A stretch of 59,382 bases of DNA, from the NCBI GenBank assembly GCA_031553435.1, contig JAVBLQ010000116.1, positions 1 to 59,382 on the forward strand, given 5' to 3'. The DNA comes from JAVBLQ01 sp031553435. Its GTDB lineage: Bacteria > Bacteroidota > Bacteroidia > Bacteroidales > Azobacteroidaceae. Below, in pieces: positions 1-8,711 of the stretch (position 1 is the first letter of the stretch; every line of letters starts with the position of its first letter). The notes below the pieces were generated by a model. That model was not told the DNA's origin and ran no database searches. It saw only the letters and a list, made by a program, of their open reading frames with translations. A program made the position numbers and the translations under genes.

Positions 1-1
1 T

Positions 2-592
2 GGATTGGAATTACTGATGCAAAAATCGACCGGAAAAATAAGCGGCTGGATAAGTTATGGCCTTTCGTGGACCGACCGTCAATTCCCCGGAGGAGAAATC
101 AATGATGGCAAACGCTTTTGGGCAAAATATGACAACAGACACAAAATCAACATTGTAGGTATGTGGAGAATAAAAAAGAACCTGGAACTTAATGCAGCTT
201 GGACATATCATAGTGGCAACCGCATGAGCGTTGGGTTGGAAAGATATGAAACTGCACCCGTAATGCCGGGATATAGCCCAAATAACATATTCGCTCCAGG
301 AGGAGGAGTAATCTCTTATTTCAACGAGAGAAATAATTACAAAATGCCTGATTATCACCGCCTGGATATCGGAATCAATTTCTATCGTCCCAAAGATAAC
401 GGACGCATGGGAATCTGGAATGTCAGTGTTTATAATGTTTATTGTCGCCTGAATCCAATCATTGCTTATCCCAACTATCAATATTATGGATATTCAGTTC
501 ACGATGAGGCAACAACAAGTGTAAAACCCACATTAACAGGATTTGGAGTTTTACCTATTCTTCCCTCTATATCATATACCTATAAATTTTAA
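2..592 (+). CDS. TonB-dependent receptor, C-terminal part (5' end outside window)
   Basis: The frame is open from the first bases, so this is the last ~196 residues of a longer gene that starts upstream. Alternating aromatic and polar strands (for example WAKYDNRHKINIVGMWRI and NLELNAAWTYHSGNRMSVG) and the ending ISYTYKF, with a terminal Phe, are typical of the last strands of an outer-membrane TonB-dependent receptor barrel. The terminal aromatic residue is the usual BAM recognition signal. Such receptors import siderophores, vitamins or glycans with energy from TonB. A DUF4249 lipoprotein follows 6 bases later, a pairing common in Bacteroidota, so the receptor and lipoprotein probably work together. 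The substrate cannot be told from this fragment. Confidence 0.85.
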   Translation, partial: GLELLMQKSTGKISGWISYGLSWTDRQFPGGEINDGKRFWAKYDNRHKINIVGMWRIKKNLELNAAWTYHSGNRMSVGLERYETAPVMPGYSPNNIFAPGGGVISYFNERNNYKMPDYHRLDIGINFYRPKDNGRMGIWNVSVYNVYCRLNPIIAYPNYQYYGYSVHDEATTSVKPTLTGFGVLPILPSISYTYKF

Positions 593-598
593 TTAAGT

Positions 599-1516
599 AT
601 GAAAACAACATCTCATTTAATCCTAATCATATTAATTTCAGCAAGTTTCTTCTCATGCATAAGAACTGAGATCGATTTTTCCGATCAGCTCCCGGAAAAT
701 AAAATAGTATTGAATTGCTTTGTCGAAGCAGATTCTTTTATTACGGCAACTGTTTCAAAAAGTTGTAATTTATCACAAGTCTATAAAAATAATCAACTCA
801 GAGACGCCCAAATTGAACTTTATATCAACGGACAATTGAAAGAAATTATGCAACCCACTCCGGATACCCTTGCTTACCCCAGTCATACTTCACACACAAA
901 AGCCCAGACTGACGATATAGTAAAATTGATTCTCAAAAAAAATGGATATGCTGATATTCAATCAGAAACAGTAGTGCCTCCTAAAGCTGTCATTTTATCT
1001 ATCGACACTTTCAGCTTCAAAGACCCGGTTTATAATAATAAAAAGGCCATGCGATTTTTTATCAAATTCAAAGATGTAGAAGCCCGGAAAAAAAATTATT
1101 ACAGGTTAGGAATTGAACATGAAGCTTATGATCAAACCAGATCGGTCTTCTATGACTATGATTCAGATCCCGCTTTAAGAGAAGGATTCATGGATGCAAT
1201 AGATGAAATGCTTGATAATCAAACTTATAATAGACATGGAACATTCGACGATACATTTTTTGATGGAGGTGAATATACCATCAATGTCAGCGCGGATTCC
1301 TATGAGATAGAATCCGGTAACATCTTTCAATTTCGTTTGGTAACACTTTCGGAATCTGCTTATTTATATCTGAAATCTCTTTCCTATTTACAGTTCAAAG
1401 ATGAAGACATATTCTATGAACCGGGAAGGATATTCACCAATATTCAAAACGGATTGGGCATTATGGGAGCTTCTCAAATTGATACAATGTCCGTAGTCAT
1501 TCGTAGAACCAATTAG
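599..1516 (+). CDS. DUF4249-type outer-membrane-associated lipoprotein
   Basis: This 305-aa protein begins with a lipoprotein signal ending ASFFSC, with the lipidated Cys at residue 20. After it comes RTEIDFSDQLPENKIVLNCF and a beta-rich body (SFITATVSKSCNL, AQIELYINGQ) characteristic of DUF4249. Family members are encoded directly after TonB-dependent receptors in Bacteroidota and are thought to sit at the outer membrane as receptor partners. Their biochemical role is unknown. Here the gene lies 6 bases after the receptor and 14 bases before fecR, so one transcript is likely. The family call rests on overall pattern and position rather than on a catalytic motif. Confidence 0.75.
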   Translation: MKTTSHLILIILISASFFSCIRTEIDFSDQLPENKIVLNCFVEADSFITATVSKSCNLSQVYKNNQLRDAQIELYINGQLKEIMQPTPDTLAYPSHTSHTKAQTDDIVKLILKKNGYADIQSETVVPPKAVILSIDTFSFKDPVYNNKKAMRFFIKFKDVEARKKNYYRLGIEHEAYDQTRSVFYDYDSDPALREGFMDAIDEMLDNQTYNRHGTFDDTFFDGGEYTINVSADSYEIESGNIFQFRLVTLSESAYLYLKSLSYLQFKDEDIFYEPGRIFTNIQNGLGIMGASQIDTMSVVIRRTN

Positions 1517-1530
1517 CAAAAAAATATAAA

Positions 1531-2496
1531 ATGGGAAAAAGTAAAAATATACCGGCCAGGGAAAAATATCTCTCCTTTATACATTTGGAGAAGGAAGAAA
1601 AAGAGATCATCGAAAAAGATCTGAATAGCCCTGAATATATTCATTTCAAGCAAGATAACAGAAAAGACTTGTTATTGCCGGAAAAATATTCGGCTGAAAA
1701 TACTTTTTCCCTTATCGAAAAACAAATTTCAACAAACGTCTCTAAAAAAAGAAAACTAAACTGGAAAAGATGGAGCATCGCCGCATCACTTGCCATACTT
1801 ATTTCTCTAGCAGGAACATACTTCAGCAGGGAAAAAGGACAATCTCCCCAACTTTGCTTCACAACTTCTTATGGAGAAATAAAACAAATTACACTTCCTG
1901 ACAGTTCTGTTGTAATATTAAACTCAATGTCAACAATTTCTTTTCCCAAAAAATTTAAAAAAGAAAAAAGAGAAGTATATTTGAACGGCGAAGCCTATTT
2001 CTCAGTCACAAAAAATAAAAATAAAACATTTGTCGTTAACGCCGGAGACATTAATATTGAAGTACTTGGCACCCAGTTTAATGTCCATGCCTATGAGAAT
2101 GAAGATATTATCTCGACTGTTTTAGTAGAAGGCTCTATAGCCATTCGCAACAAACAAAATGAGTCAATCATCTTAAAACCAAATGAATGTGCATATTACA
2201 ACAAGACCTCTAAAAAGCTGAAGATCGAAACAAAAGAAAATGTATCATCAATAAATGAATGGCAATATGGCAAATTGTCTTTTGACAACCGTTCATTAGA
2301 AAATATTTTTCATACATTGGAAAGAAGATACAATATTGAGTTCTCCGTAGAAAATGAACAATTGAAAAAAACAAAGATCACTGCACGCTTCATACACAAC
2401 GAATCCATTGATTCTATACTGGATATTTTAGGTAATACGGGAAATTTTTCATACAAAAAACAAGGGAATAAATTTATAATCACAGAAAAAGCATGA
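1531..2496 (+). CDS. FecR-family anti-sigma factor / sigma regulator
   Basis: The 321-aa protein has a cytoplasmic N-terminus of about 80 residues, one membrane segment (about 81-98, WSIAASLAILISLAGTYFS), a periplasmic FecR domain (about 112-205, with the core VEVLGTQFNVHAYE-like stretch and VLVEGSIAI) and a C-terminal DUF4974 domain (about 246-317, FDNRSLENIFHTLERRYNIE). FecR proteins hold or activate an ECF sigma factor in response to a signal passed from a TonB-dependent receptor. Usually the order is sigma-fecR-receptor. Here fecR comes after receptor and lipoprotein, and no sigma gene is adjacent inside the window. Its stop overlaps the start of the HD gene by 4 bases (ATGA). Confidence 0.88.
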   Translation: MGKSKNIPAREKYLSFIHLEKEEKEIIEKDLNSPEYIHFKQDNRKDLLLPEKYSAENTFSLIEKQISTNVSKKRKLNWKRWSIAASLAILISLAGTYFSREKGQSPQLCFTTSYGEIKQITLPDSSVVILNSMSTISFPKKFKKEKREVYLNGEAYFSVTKNKNKTFVVNAGDINIEVLGTQFNVHAYENEDIISTVLVEGSIAIRNKQNESIILKPNECAYYNKTSKKLKIETKENVSSINEWQYGKLSFDNRSLENIFHTLERRYNIEFSVENEQLKKTKITARFIHNESIDSILDILGNTGNFSYKKQGNKFIITEKA

Positions 2497-3716
2497 ACAA
2501 CAAACGCAAAATAATCAACGACCCCGTTTTTGGTTTTATCACAATTCCCTCCGAATTCATTTATGATATAATCAAACACCCTTATTTGCAAAGGCTGAAC
2601 AGGATCAGGCAATTGGGGTTGGCACCGTTTGTTTATCCAGGAGCACAACACACCCGTTTTCATCATTCATTAGGAGCCATGCATTTGATGAGTGAGGCCA
2701 TTACTCAACTTCGCTCCAAAGGTAATGAAATAACAGAAAAAGAAGCGGAATCTGCACTTGCCGCCATTCTCTTACACGATATCGGTCACGGACCTTTTTC
2801 CCATGTACTGGAATATACCCTAACACAAAACCTGCATCACGAAGATCTTTCTCTGATGTTGATGCAAAAGATGAATCAGGAATTCAACGGAAAGTTAGAC
2901 ACTGCTTTAGAGATCTTCCGCAATCAATATCACAAACGATTTCTTCATCAATTGGTTAGCGGACAACTAGATGTCGATAGACTAGATTATATCCGCCGTG
3001 ATAGTTTTTTTACCGGTGTAAGTGAAGGAAATATCGGTTCGGCACGCATCATCAAGATGCTGAATGTACAAAACGACCGCCTCGTGGTCGAAGCCAAAGG
3101 CATTTATTCTATCGAAAACTTCCTGATGGCCAGACGCTTGATGTATTGGCAGGTATATTTACACAAAACGGCCCTCGCTGCCGAAGAAATGCTGATAAAA
3201 ACATTGAAGCGCGCCAAATACATTGCCTCACAAGGTCAGAATCTATTTGGTTCTCCGGCTCTAAGCTATTTCATTCATAATGATATTTCAAAAGAAAATT
3301 TCAAAGAAGAAGCTCTCCATTATTTCATCGAATTAGATGATAATGATATCTGGAGCGCCCTCAAAGTCTGGATGAATCATTCCGATTTCGTTCTATCCAC
3401 ACTCAGTAAGTGCATGGTGAACCGGAATCTTTTCAAGATAGAAATCTCCCAGGAAGCTTTTGAAGAAGATAAGGTATTCGGTATGATGAGAAATTTCTCC
3501 AAACAATTCAATATCAGCATGGAAGATGCATCTTTCTTCATTTCATCCTCCAGTATTTCTTCCAACATGTACAACGAATCCGACGATAGTATCGACATTT
3601 TATACAACACAGGAACTATCAAAAACATATCAGAAGCATCCGATATGCTCAATATATCCTTATTATCTAAAGAAATAAGAAAGTATTATTGTTGCTTTTT
3701 GCGATTTTCAAAATAA
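2493..3716 (+). CDS. HD-domain phosphohydrolase (dGTPase/YdhJ-like)
   Basis: This 407-aa protein carries the HD-superfamily metal site: RFHHSLGAMH (His 57/58), LLHDIGHGPFSHVLE (His95-Asp96) and a later Asp in QLDVDRLDYIRRDS. That layout is typical of the deoxynucleotide triphosphohydrolase-like HD proteins conserved in Bacteroidota just upstream of lpxD. Family members hydrolyse nucleotides, but the substrate of this one is not known. It overlaps fecR by 4 bases, which may be translational coupling. lpxD starts 41 bases after the stop. The last 20 residues (KYYCCFLRFSK) look poorly conserved. Confidence 0.85.
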   Translation: MNNKRKIINDPVFGFITIPSEFIYDIIKHPYLQRLNRIRQLGLAPFVYPGAQHTRFHHSLGAMHLMSEAITQLRSKGNEITEKEAESALAAILLHDIGHGPFSHVLEYTLTQNLHHEDLSLMLMQKMNQEFNGKLDTALEIFRNQYHKRFLHQLVSGQLDVDRLDYIRRDSFFTGVSEGNIGSARIIKMLNVQNDRLVVEAKGIYSIENFLMARRLMYWQVYLHKTALAAEEMLIKTLKRAKYIASQGQNLFGSPALSYFIHNDISKENFKEEALHYFIELDDNDIWSALKVWMNHSDFVLSTLSKCMVNRNLFKIEISQEAFEEDKVFGMMRNFSKQFNISMEDASFFISSSSISSNMYNESDDSIDILYNTGTIKNISEASDMLNISLLSKEIRKYYCCFLRFSK

Positions 3717-3757
3717 TTTACGAAATTTGCCCGATAATCAGAGTTAAATACACAGAA

Positions 3758-4810
3758 ATGGAGTTTACCGCACAACAAGTTGCCAACTTTCTTAATGGAA
3801 AAGTTGAAGGAAATCCTGATATTATTGTTAATAATTTTTCCAAAATAGAAGAAGGAAAAAACGGAACTCTTACCTTTCTTGCAAATCCGAAATACGAGCA
3901 GTATATCTATGATACCAAAGCAAGTGTAGCATTGGTCAATCAGGATTTTAAGCCTGAAAAGCCTCTGCCCGGAACTTTAACTCTTATCAGGGTTCCCAAT
4001 GCATATGCAGCATTAGCTGTTCTTTTGGATTTAGTTAATCAATCCAAAGGCAATAAAAGAGGTATTGAATCAATGTCATTTGTCAGTGATTCCGCTCAAA
4101 TCCCTGCTGCTGAAAATGTTTACATCGGAGCTTTCGCATATATCGGCCACAACGTAAGATTAGGAAATAACGTTTCCATATATCCTCATGCCTACATCGG
4201 AGATAATGTAAGCATTGCAGACGATACAATTATTTATTCCGGAGTAAAAGTTTATGCAGACTCTGTTATAGGAAAACGTTGTATCATCCATGCCGGAGCA
4301 GTGATCGGTTCAGATGGTTTCGGTTTCGCACCGGATGGAGACAAATACAAAAAAATCCCGCAATTAGGGAATGTCATCATCGAAGACGATGTCGAAATAG
4401 GAGCTAATACAACCATTGATCGCGCAGTAATGGATTCTACCATCATACATTCCGGAGTAAAACTGGATAATCTCATTCAAATTGCTCACAATGTAGAAGT
4501 AGGCGAAAATACCGGAATGGCAGCCCAGGTCGGGATCTCCGGCTCGACAAAAATCGGCAAAAACTGTATGCTGGGCGGACAAGTAGGTTTAGGCGGACAT
4601 ATACGAATCGGTGATCGTGTAAGTATCGGAGCTCAATCCGGTATTATCAGCAATATAGAAGATGGAAAAAGTATCCTCGGTAGTCCGGCTATTGATGTAA
4701 AAGGATTCTTCCGTTCCAGCATTATTTTCCCGAAACTTCCCGAAATGTATAAGATGATCAATCAGTTACAAAAAGAAGTTGAAAATTTAAAGAAAGAAAT
4801 AAACAAATAA
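3758..4810 (+). CDS. lpxD: UDP-3-O-(3-hydroxyacyl)glucosamine N-acyltransferase LpxD
   Basis: LpxD transfers a 3-hydroxyacyl chain from ACP to the 2-amino group of UDP-3-O-acyl-glucosamine, the third step of lipid A synthesis. The N-terminal domain (MEFTAQQVANFLNGKVEGNP) is followed by many left-handed beta-helix hexapeptide repeats (IGAFAYIGHNVRLGNNVSIY and onwards) and the catalytic-site region IQIAHNVEVGENTGMA. The open frame reaches back to 3689, but that stretch overlaps the previous gene and is not LpxD-like. The ATG at 3758 gives 350 aa, close to the usual length. The next gene, lpxC-fabZ, starts 6 bases after the stop, so the genes are co-transcribed. Confidence 0.96.
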   Translation: MEFTAQQVANFLNGKVEGNPDIIVNNFSKIEEGKNGTLTFLANPKYEQYIYDTKASVALVNQDFKPEKPLPGTLTLIRVPNAYAALAVLLDLVNQSKGNKRGIESMSFVSDSAQIPAAENVYIGAFAYIGHNVRLGNNVSIYPHAYIGDNVSIADDTIIYSGVKVYADSVIGKRCIIHAGAVIGSDGFGFAPDGDKYKKIPQLGNVIIEDDVEIGANTTIDRAVMDSTIIHSGVKLDNLIQIAHNVEVGENTGMAAQVGISGSTKIGKNCMLGGQVGLGGHIRIGDRVSIGAQSGIISNIEDGKSILGSPAIDVKGFFRSSIIFPKLPEMYKMINQLQKEVENLKKEINK

Positions 4811-4816
4811 TTGATA

Positions 4817-6202
4817 ATGGTTAAGCAACAAACACTCAAAGAGAGTTTTTCTTTAGAAGGAAAAGGATTACATACAGGCTTGAATATCAAAATCAAATTC
4901 AATCCCGCACCCGAAAACCACGGATACAAAATTAAAAGAATAGACCTCGAAGGAGAACCGGTCATCGATGCACTGGCAGAAAATGTAACCAATACTCAAA
5001 GAGGAACGGTTCTTTCTAAACATGGAGCAAAAGTCAGTACGGTAGAACATGCAATAGCCGCTCTATATGGTTGTGGAATAGACAATTGCTTAATAGAAGT
5101 CAACGCTCCTGAATTTCCTATTTTAAATGGCAGCGCTATCCTTTATGTAGAAGCAATAGAAAAAGCCGGAACTGTTGAACAAAACGCTCCGAGAGATTAC
5201 TATATTGTTAAACAAAAAATTGAAGTCAAAGACGAAGAAACCGGTTCCTCTATCGTCATTTTACCCGACGATAAATTCTGTATCAACACATTGATATCCT
5301 TTGATTCAGCTATTCTCGATAATCAATATGCTTCACTCGAAGATTTATCCGATTTCAAAAAAGAAATCGCTGCATGCCGTACTTTTGTTTTTGTCAGAGA
5401 GATCGAACCTCTTCTGCAAAATGATTTGATCAAAGGTGGTGATTTCGACAATGCCATTGTAATCTACGAAAGACAAATTGATCAGGAAAAATTTGATCGA
5501 CTGGCTGATACAATGGGAGTTCCCCATAAAGATGCAACTCAATTAGGTTACATTATGAATAACCCTTTGGTATTTCCGAATGAACCCGCCCGTCATAAAC
5601 TTTTAGATATTCTTGGAGATATCGCCTTGATCGGAAAACCAATCAAAGGACGTATCATCGCCACACGGCCAGGCCATAAAATCAATAATCAACTGGCCCG
5701 TTTAATAAGAAAAGATATTAAGCAAAACGAAGTACAAGCTCCCATATACAATCCCAATGTTGCTCCTTTAATGGATATCAACAGGATCAAACAACTACTT
5801 CCTCACCGTTTTCCGTTTTTATTGGTGGAAAAAATCATTGAAATCGGAGGAAAACACATTGTAGGATTAAAAAATGTATCGGTCAACGAACCTTTCTTTC
5901 AGGGACATTTTCCTGAAGAACCTGTAATGCCCGGAGTTTTACTGGTTGAAACAATGGCACAAACCGGCGGATTACTTATATTGAATCAGGTAGATGAGCC
6001 TCAACGCTATTCTACATATTTCATGAAAATCGACAATGTGAAATTCCGCCAAAAAGTTGTTCCGGGCGATACTGTTTTTTTCAGATTAGAATTGATAACC
6101 GAAGTACGTCGTGGAATTGCCAATATGAAAGGCTACGCATTTGTTGGCGAAAAAATAGTTTGCGAGGCAGAATTCATGGCTCAGATAGTAAAAAACAAAT
6201 AG
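4817..6202 (+). CDS. lpxC/fabZ: Bifunctional LpxC deacetylase / FabZ dehydratase fusion
   Basis: The first ~310 residues are LpxC, the zinc UDP-3-O-acyl-N-acetylglucosamine deacetylase that commits material to lipid A. STVEHAIAAL supplies the zinc ligand His78, HKLLDILGDIALIG the second His and Asp, and GHKINNQLA the catalytic His. The remaining ~146 residues are FabZ, 3-hydroxyacyl-ACP dehydratase, with LLPHRFPFLLVEKI and FFQGHFPEEPVMPGVL carrying the active-site His and Glu. This fusion is a known trait of Bacteroidota and joins a lipid A enzyme to the fatty-acid enzyme that competes for the same hydroxyacyl-ACP pool. An upstream TTG at 4811 is possible, but the ATG at 4817 fits the family start better. 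The end lies 17 bases before the lpxA start. Confidence 0.97.
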   Translation: MVKQQTLKESFSLEGKGLHTGLNIKIKFNPAPENHGYKIKRIDLEGEPVIDALAENVTNTQRGTVLSKHGAKVSTVEHAIAALYGCGIDNCLIEVNAPEFPILNGSAILYVEAIEKAGTVEQNAPRDYYIVKQKIEVKDEETGSSIVILPDDKFCINTLISFDSAILDNQYASLEDLSDFKKEIAACRTFVFVREIEPLLQNDLIKGGDFDNAIVIYERQIDQEKFDRLADTMGVPHKDATQLGYIMNNPLVFPNEPARHKLLDILGDIALIGKPIKGRIIATRPGHKINNQLARLIRKDIKQNEVQAPIYNPNVAPLMDINRIKQLLPHRFPFLLVEKIIEIGGKHIVGLKNVSVNEPFFQGHFPEEPVMPGVLLVETMAQTGGLLILNQVDEPQRYSTYFMKIDNVKFRQKVVPGDTVFFRLELITEVRRGIANMKGYAFVGEKIVCEAEFMAQIVKNK

Positions 6203-6219
6203 ATAAAATACACCCACAC

Positions 6220-6999
6220 ATGATTCATCAATTAGCGCTTGTAGATCCTGGAGCAGTCATCGGAAAAAATACCCGTGTCGATGCTTTTGCCGTAATAAGT
6301 AAAAATGTTGTGATTGGAGATAATTGTCATATACAGTCACATGCTGTCATCATGGACGGAGCCCGTATCGGAAACAATTGCACCATTTTTCCGGGAGCAG
6401 TTATTGCCGGAATTCCACAGGATCTAAAATTCAAAGGAGAAGATTCGATTGCTGAAATCGGAAATAATACCACCATCAGAGAATGCGTTACTATCAACAG
6501 GGGAACCATAGCCAAAGGTAAAACTTCGATAGGCAATAACTGCCTGATTATGGCTTATTCACATGTTGCTCACGATTGCGAAGTAAAAGACAATGTTATT
6601 ATCGGAAATGCATCTCAACTAGCCGGAGAAGTTGAAGTCGATAACTGGGCTATACTCAGCGGATCTGTCCTGGTGCATCAATTTTCCAGAATCGGATCAC
6701 ATGCAATGGTACAAGGCGGCTCCCGCTTAAGCAAAGACATTCCTCCTTATATTACCGCCGGCCGTGAACCAATCTCGTATGCAGGAATCAATGTCGTGGG
6801 GCTCAGAAGAAGAGGATATACCAACGAGCAAATCGTTAACATACAAGAAATCTATCGTATCATATACCAGGCAGGATATAACAATACAACTGCCATAAAA
6901 AAAGTTGAAATGGAAGTTCCTGATTCCGAAGAAAAGGAAGTTATCATTTCATTTATAAAAAATTCCCAAAGAGGAATTGTTAGAGGAAATATGGATTAA
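6220..6999 (+). CDS. lpxA: Acyl-ACP--UDP-N-acetylglucosamine O-acyltransferase LpxA
   Basis: LpxA performs the first step of lipid A synthesis, moving a 3-hydroxyacyl group from ACP to UDP-GlcNAc. The sequence opens MIHQLALVDPGAVIGKNTRV and continues through beta-helix hexapeptide repeats. The catalytic-His region is seen in CLIMAYSHVAHDCEVKDN, and HQFSRIGSHAMVQGGSRL and GREPISYAGINVVGLRRRG mark the C-terminal half. The frame is open back to 6160, inside fabZ, but the ATG at 6220 gives 259 aa, normal for LpxA. It follows lpxC-fabZ by 17 bases, so lpxD, lpxC-fabZ and lpxA form one lipid A operon. Confidence 0.96.
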   Translation: MIHQLALVDPGAVIGKNTRVDAFAVISKNVVIGDNCHIQSHAVIMDGARIGNNCTIFPGAVIAGIPQDLKFKGEDSIAEIGNNTTIRECVTINRGTIAKGKTSIGNNCLIMAYSHVAHDCEVKDNVIIGNASQLAGEVEVDNWAILSGSVLVHQFSRIGSHAMVQGGSRLSKDIPPYITAGREPISYAGINVVGLRRRGYTNEQIVNIQEIYRIIYQAGYNNTTAIKKVEMEVPDSEEKEVIISFIKNSQRGIVRGNMD

Positions 7000-7011
7000 T
7001 ACTAAAAAACT

Positions 7012-7569
7012 ATGATTTACAAATTCTTATTATTATCAGATGAAATTGAAGACTTCAGAAGAGAAATCACAATTGACTCCGATGCTACATTTTTTGATCT
7101 TCATAACGCAATACTCGATTCTGTAAATTATACAAAAGATCAGATGACTTCTTTTTTCACTTGTGACGAAGATTGGAGTAAATTAACAGAAGTCACTCTA
7201 ATCGAAATGGATACAAGTTCTGAAGAAGACAGCTATGTAATGGACAAAACCAAACTTAGCGAGCTGTTGGATGAAGAAAAACAAAAATTAATATATGTTT
7301 TCGATTATCTTTCGGAAAGAGTTTTCTTCATGGAATTGAAAGAAATTATTCCCGGAAAGAATCAAAAACAGGCAGTCTGCACTAAATCAACAGGAGAAGC
7401 TCCCAAACAAGTAAGTTCTATTGACGATTTGGATAAATCATCATTCAGAGATTCGGATATTGAAGAAAATTTCTACGGTGATGAAGATTTCGATATGGAT
7501 GAGTTAGATAAAGATGGATTCGATGGTTTTTCGGAAGAAAATTCAAATCCATATGATGACAATTATTGA
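7012..7569 (+). CDS. PRiA4_ORF3 / IS1096 TnpR-like family protein
   Basis: The 185-aa protein starts MIYKFLLLSDEIEDFRREI and includes ATFFDLHNAILDSVNYTKDQ and KQKLIYVFDYLSERVFFMEL. This resembles the plasmid pRiA4b ORF-3-like family, whose members appear both in mobile elements and as stand-alone chromosomal genes. The C-terminal ~55 residues are very acidic and repetitive (DIEENFYGDEDFDMDELDKD), probably disordered. It lies 12 bases after lpxA and 3 bases before miaA, so it shares the operon. No molecular function is established for the stand-alone proteins, and nothing nearby marks it as part of a transposon. Confidence 0.7.
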   Translation: MIYKFLLLSDEIEDFRREITIDSDATFFDLHNAILDSVNYTKDQMTSFFTCDEDWSKLTEVTLIEMDTSSEEDSYVMDKTKLSELLDEEKQKLIYVFDYLSERVFFMELKEIIPGKNQKQAVCTKSTGEAPKQVSSIDDLDKSSFRDSDIEENFYGDEDFDMDELDKDGFDGFSEENSNPYDDNY

Positions 7570-7572
7570 TCG

Positions 7573-8469
7573 GTGAAGTCCCTTATTGTTTTATTAGGAC
7601 CGACTGGGGTTGGAAAAACTGAATTAAGCCTTACAATCGCCGAACATTACGAATCTCCTATTATATCCTGCGACTCTCGTCAAATATATAAAAGGATTCC
7701 GGTTGGTACGGCAGCTCCGACCCCGGAACAATTGTCGCGAATAAAACATTATTTTATAGAAATCTTAGAATTAACCGATTACTTTAGCGCCAGCCGTTTC
7801 GAAGAAGAAACAATTTCCTTGCTCTCCACACTTTATCAAGCAAAAGATACCATTGTTATGACTGGCGGATCAATGATGTATATTGATGCCATTTGCAAAG
7901 GAATAGACGAAATTCCCACAATTGACGAAAAGCTCAGGAGAGATCTATTCGACCAATATCAACAGGAAGGAATCGATCCCATTCGTAATCAATTGAAGAT
8001 ATTGGATCCTGATTTTTATCGTCAGGTAGATCTGAAAAACCACAAACGAGTTATACATGCTTTGGAAATCTGCCTGATGACAGGCAAGCCTTATTCTTCA
8101 TTAAGAACCAATTCTATCAAAAAGCGTCCTTTCAATATCATCAAAATCGGTCTTAAAAGAGACAGAGAAGAATTATATTCCCTCATCAATCAAAGAGTCG
8201 ATCTGATGATGAAACAAGGATTATTGGATGAAGCCAAACAAGTTTATCACCTCCGGAATCTTAATTCATTGAATACAGTAGGTTACAAAGAACTTTTCAA
8301 ATATTTCGACGGAGAATGGACGCTGGATTTTGCCATCGAAAAAATCAAACAAAACAGCCGGATTTATTCCAGGAAACAGATGACTTGGTTTAAGAAAGAC
8401 ACTGAAATGCAATGGTTTCATCCTTCACAAGCGAAAGAAATAATGGAGTATTTAAACAAAATGATTTAA
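7573..8469 (+). CDS. miaA: tRNA dimethylallyltransferase MiaA
   Basis: MiaA attaches a dimethylallyl group to N6 of A37 in tRNAs reading codons that start with U, which improves decoding accuracy. The P-loop GPTGVGKT is at residues 9-16, and the catalytic and binding segment DSRQIYKRIPVGTAAPT begins at Asp34. TGGSMMYIDAICKGID and VGYKELFKYFDGEW follow the family pattern. Length is 298 aa, normal. The start is GTG at 7573, three bases after the stop of the preceding gene. No closer ATG would keep the P-loop, so the GTG start and translational coupling are likely. Confidence 0.95.
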   Translation: MKSLIVLLGPTGVGKTELSLTIAEHYESPIISCDSRQIYKRIPVGTAAPTPEQLSRIKHYFIEILELTDYFSASRFEEETISLLSTLYQAKDTIVMTGGSMMYIDAICKGIDEIPTIDEKLRRDLFDQYQQEGIDPIRNQLKILDPDFYRQVDLKNHKRVIHALEICLMTGKPYSSLRTNSIKKRPFNIIKIGLKRDREELYSLINQRVDLMMKQGLLDEAKQVYHLRNLNSLNTVGYKELFKYFDGEWTLDFAIEKIKQNSRIYSRKQMTWFKKDTEMQWFHPSQAKEIMEYLNKMI

Positions 8470-8496
8470 ATATTTTGTAGCTATAACTTTTATCTT

Positions 8497-8504
8497 TAAT
8501 TTTG
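8497..8504 (+). promoter_or_regulatory. Bacteroidota promoter of the toxin-antitoxin pair
   Basis: TAATTTTG matches the -7 consensus TAnnTTTG. A TTTG at 8474-8477 lies 19 bases upstream as the -33 element. It would start transcription just before the antitoxin ATG at 8532. Confidence 0.65.
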
Positions 8505-8531
8505 TTTTCATCAATCAAAACATTCAATGCT

Positions 8532-8711
8532 ATGATTCCTACTAAAGCAAATAAAAAAATACATTCCACTTTAGAATCCACAACTAACATGGAAAAGAAT
8601 AAAGTGCAGGATAAACAATCTCCTCCTGAAGGTTATATGACTGGGGATGAATTTGGCAAAGCGTACCGGGAACAAATCACAAAATTCTACAAAGAAAATG
8701 GTTTATTATAG
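8532..8711 (+). CDS. Small antitoxin-like protein upstream of a broken toxin
   Basis: This 59-aa protein has a Lys/Gln-rich N-terminus and the C-terminal part PPEGYMTGDEFGKAYREQIT followed by KFYKENGLL. The YMTGDEF...YKENGLL shape resembles short Bacteroidota antitoxins that precede RelE/ParE-like toxins, a resemblance judged from memory of the pattern only. Starts at ATG 8532 or ATG 8590 are both possible; the TTG at 8502 lies inside the promoter and is unlikely. The stop overlaps the toxin start by 14 bases, a usual toxin-antitoxin arrangement. Confidence 0.6.
   Translation: MIPTKANKKIHSTLESTTNMEKNKVQDKQSPPEGYMTGDEFGKAYREQITKFYKENGLL

Noticed and set aside
3689..3757. N-terminal extension of LpxD open frame
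   Set aside because: It overlaps the HD gene and is not LpxD-like; the ATG at 3758 gives the normal N-terminus.
6160..6219. N-terminal extension of LpxA open frame
   Set aside because: It lies inside fabZ and the residues are not family-like; the ATG at 6220 is preferred.
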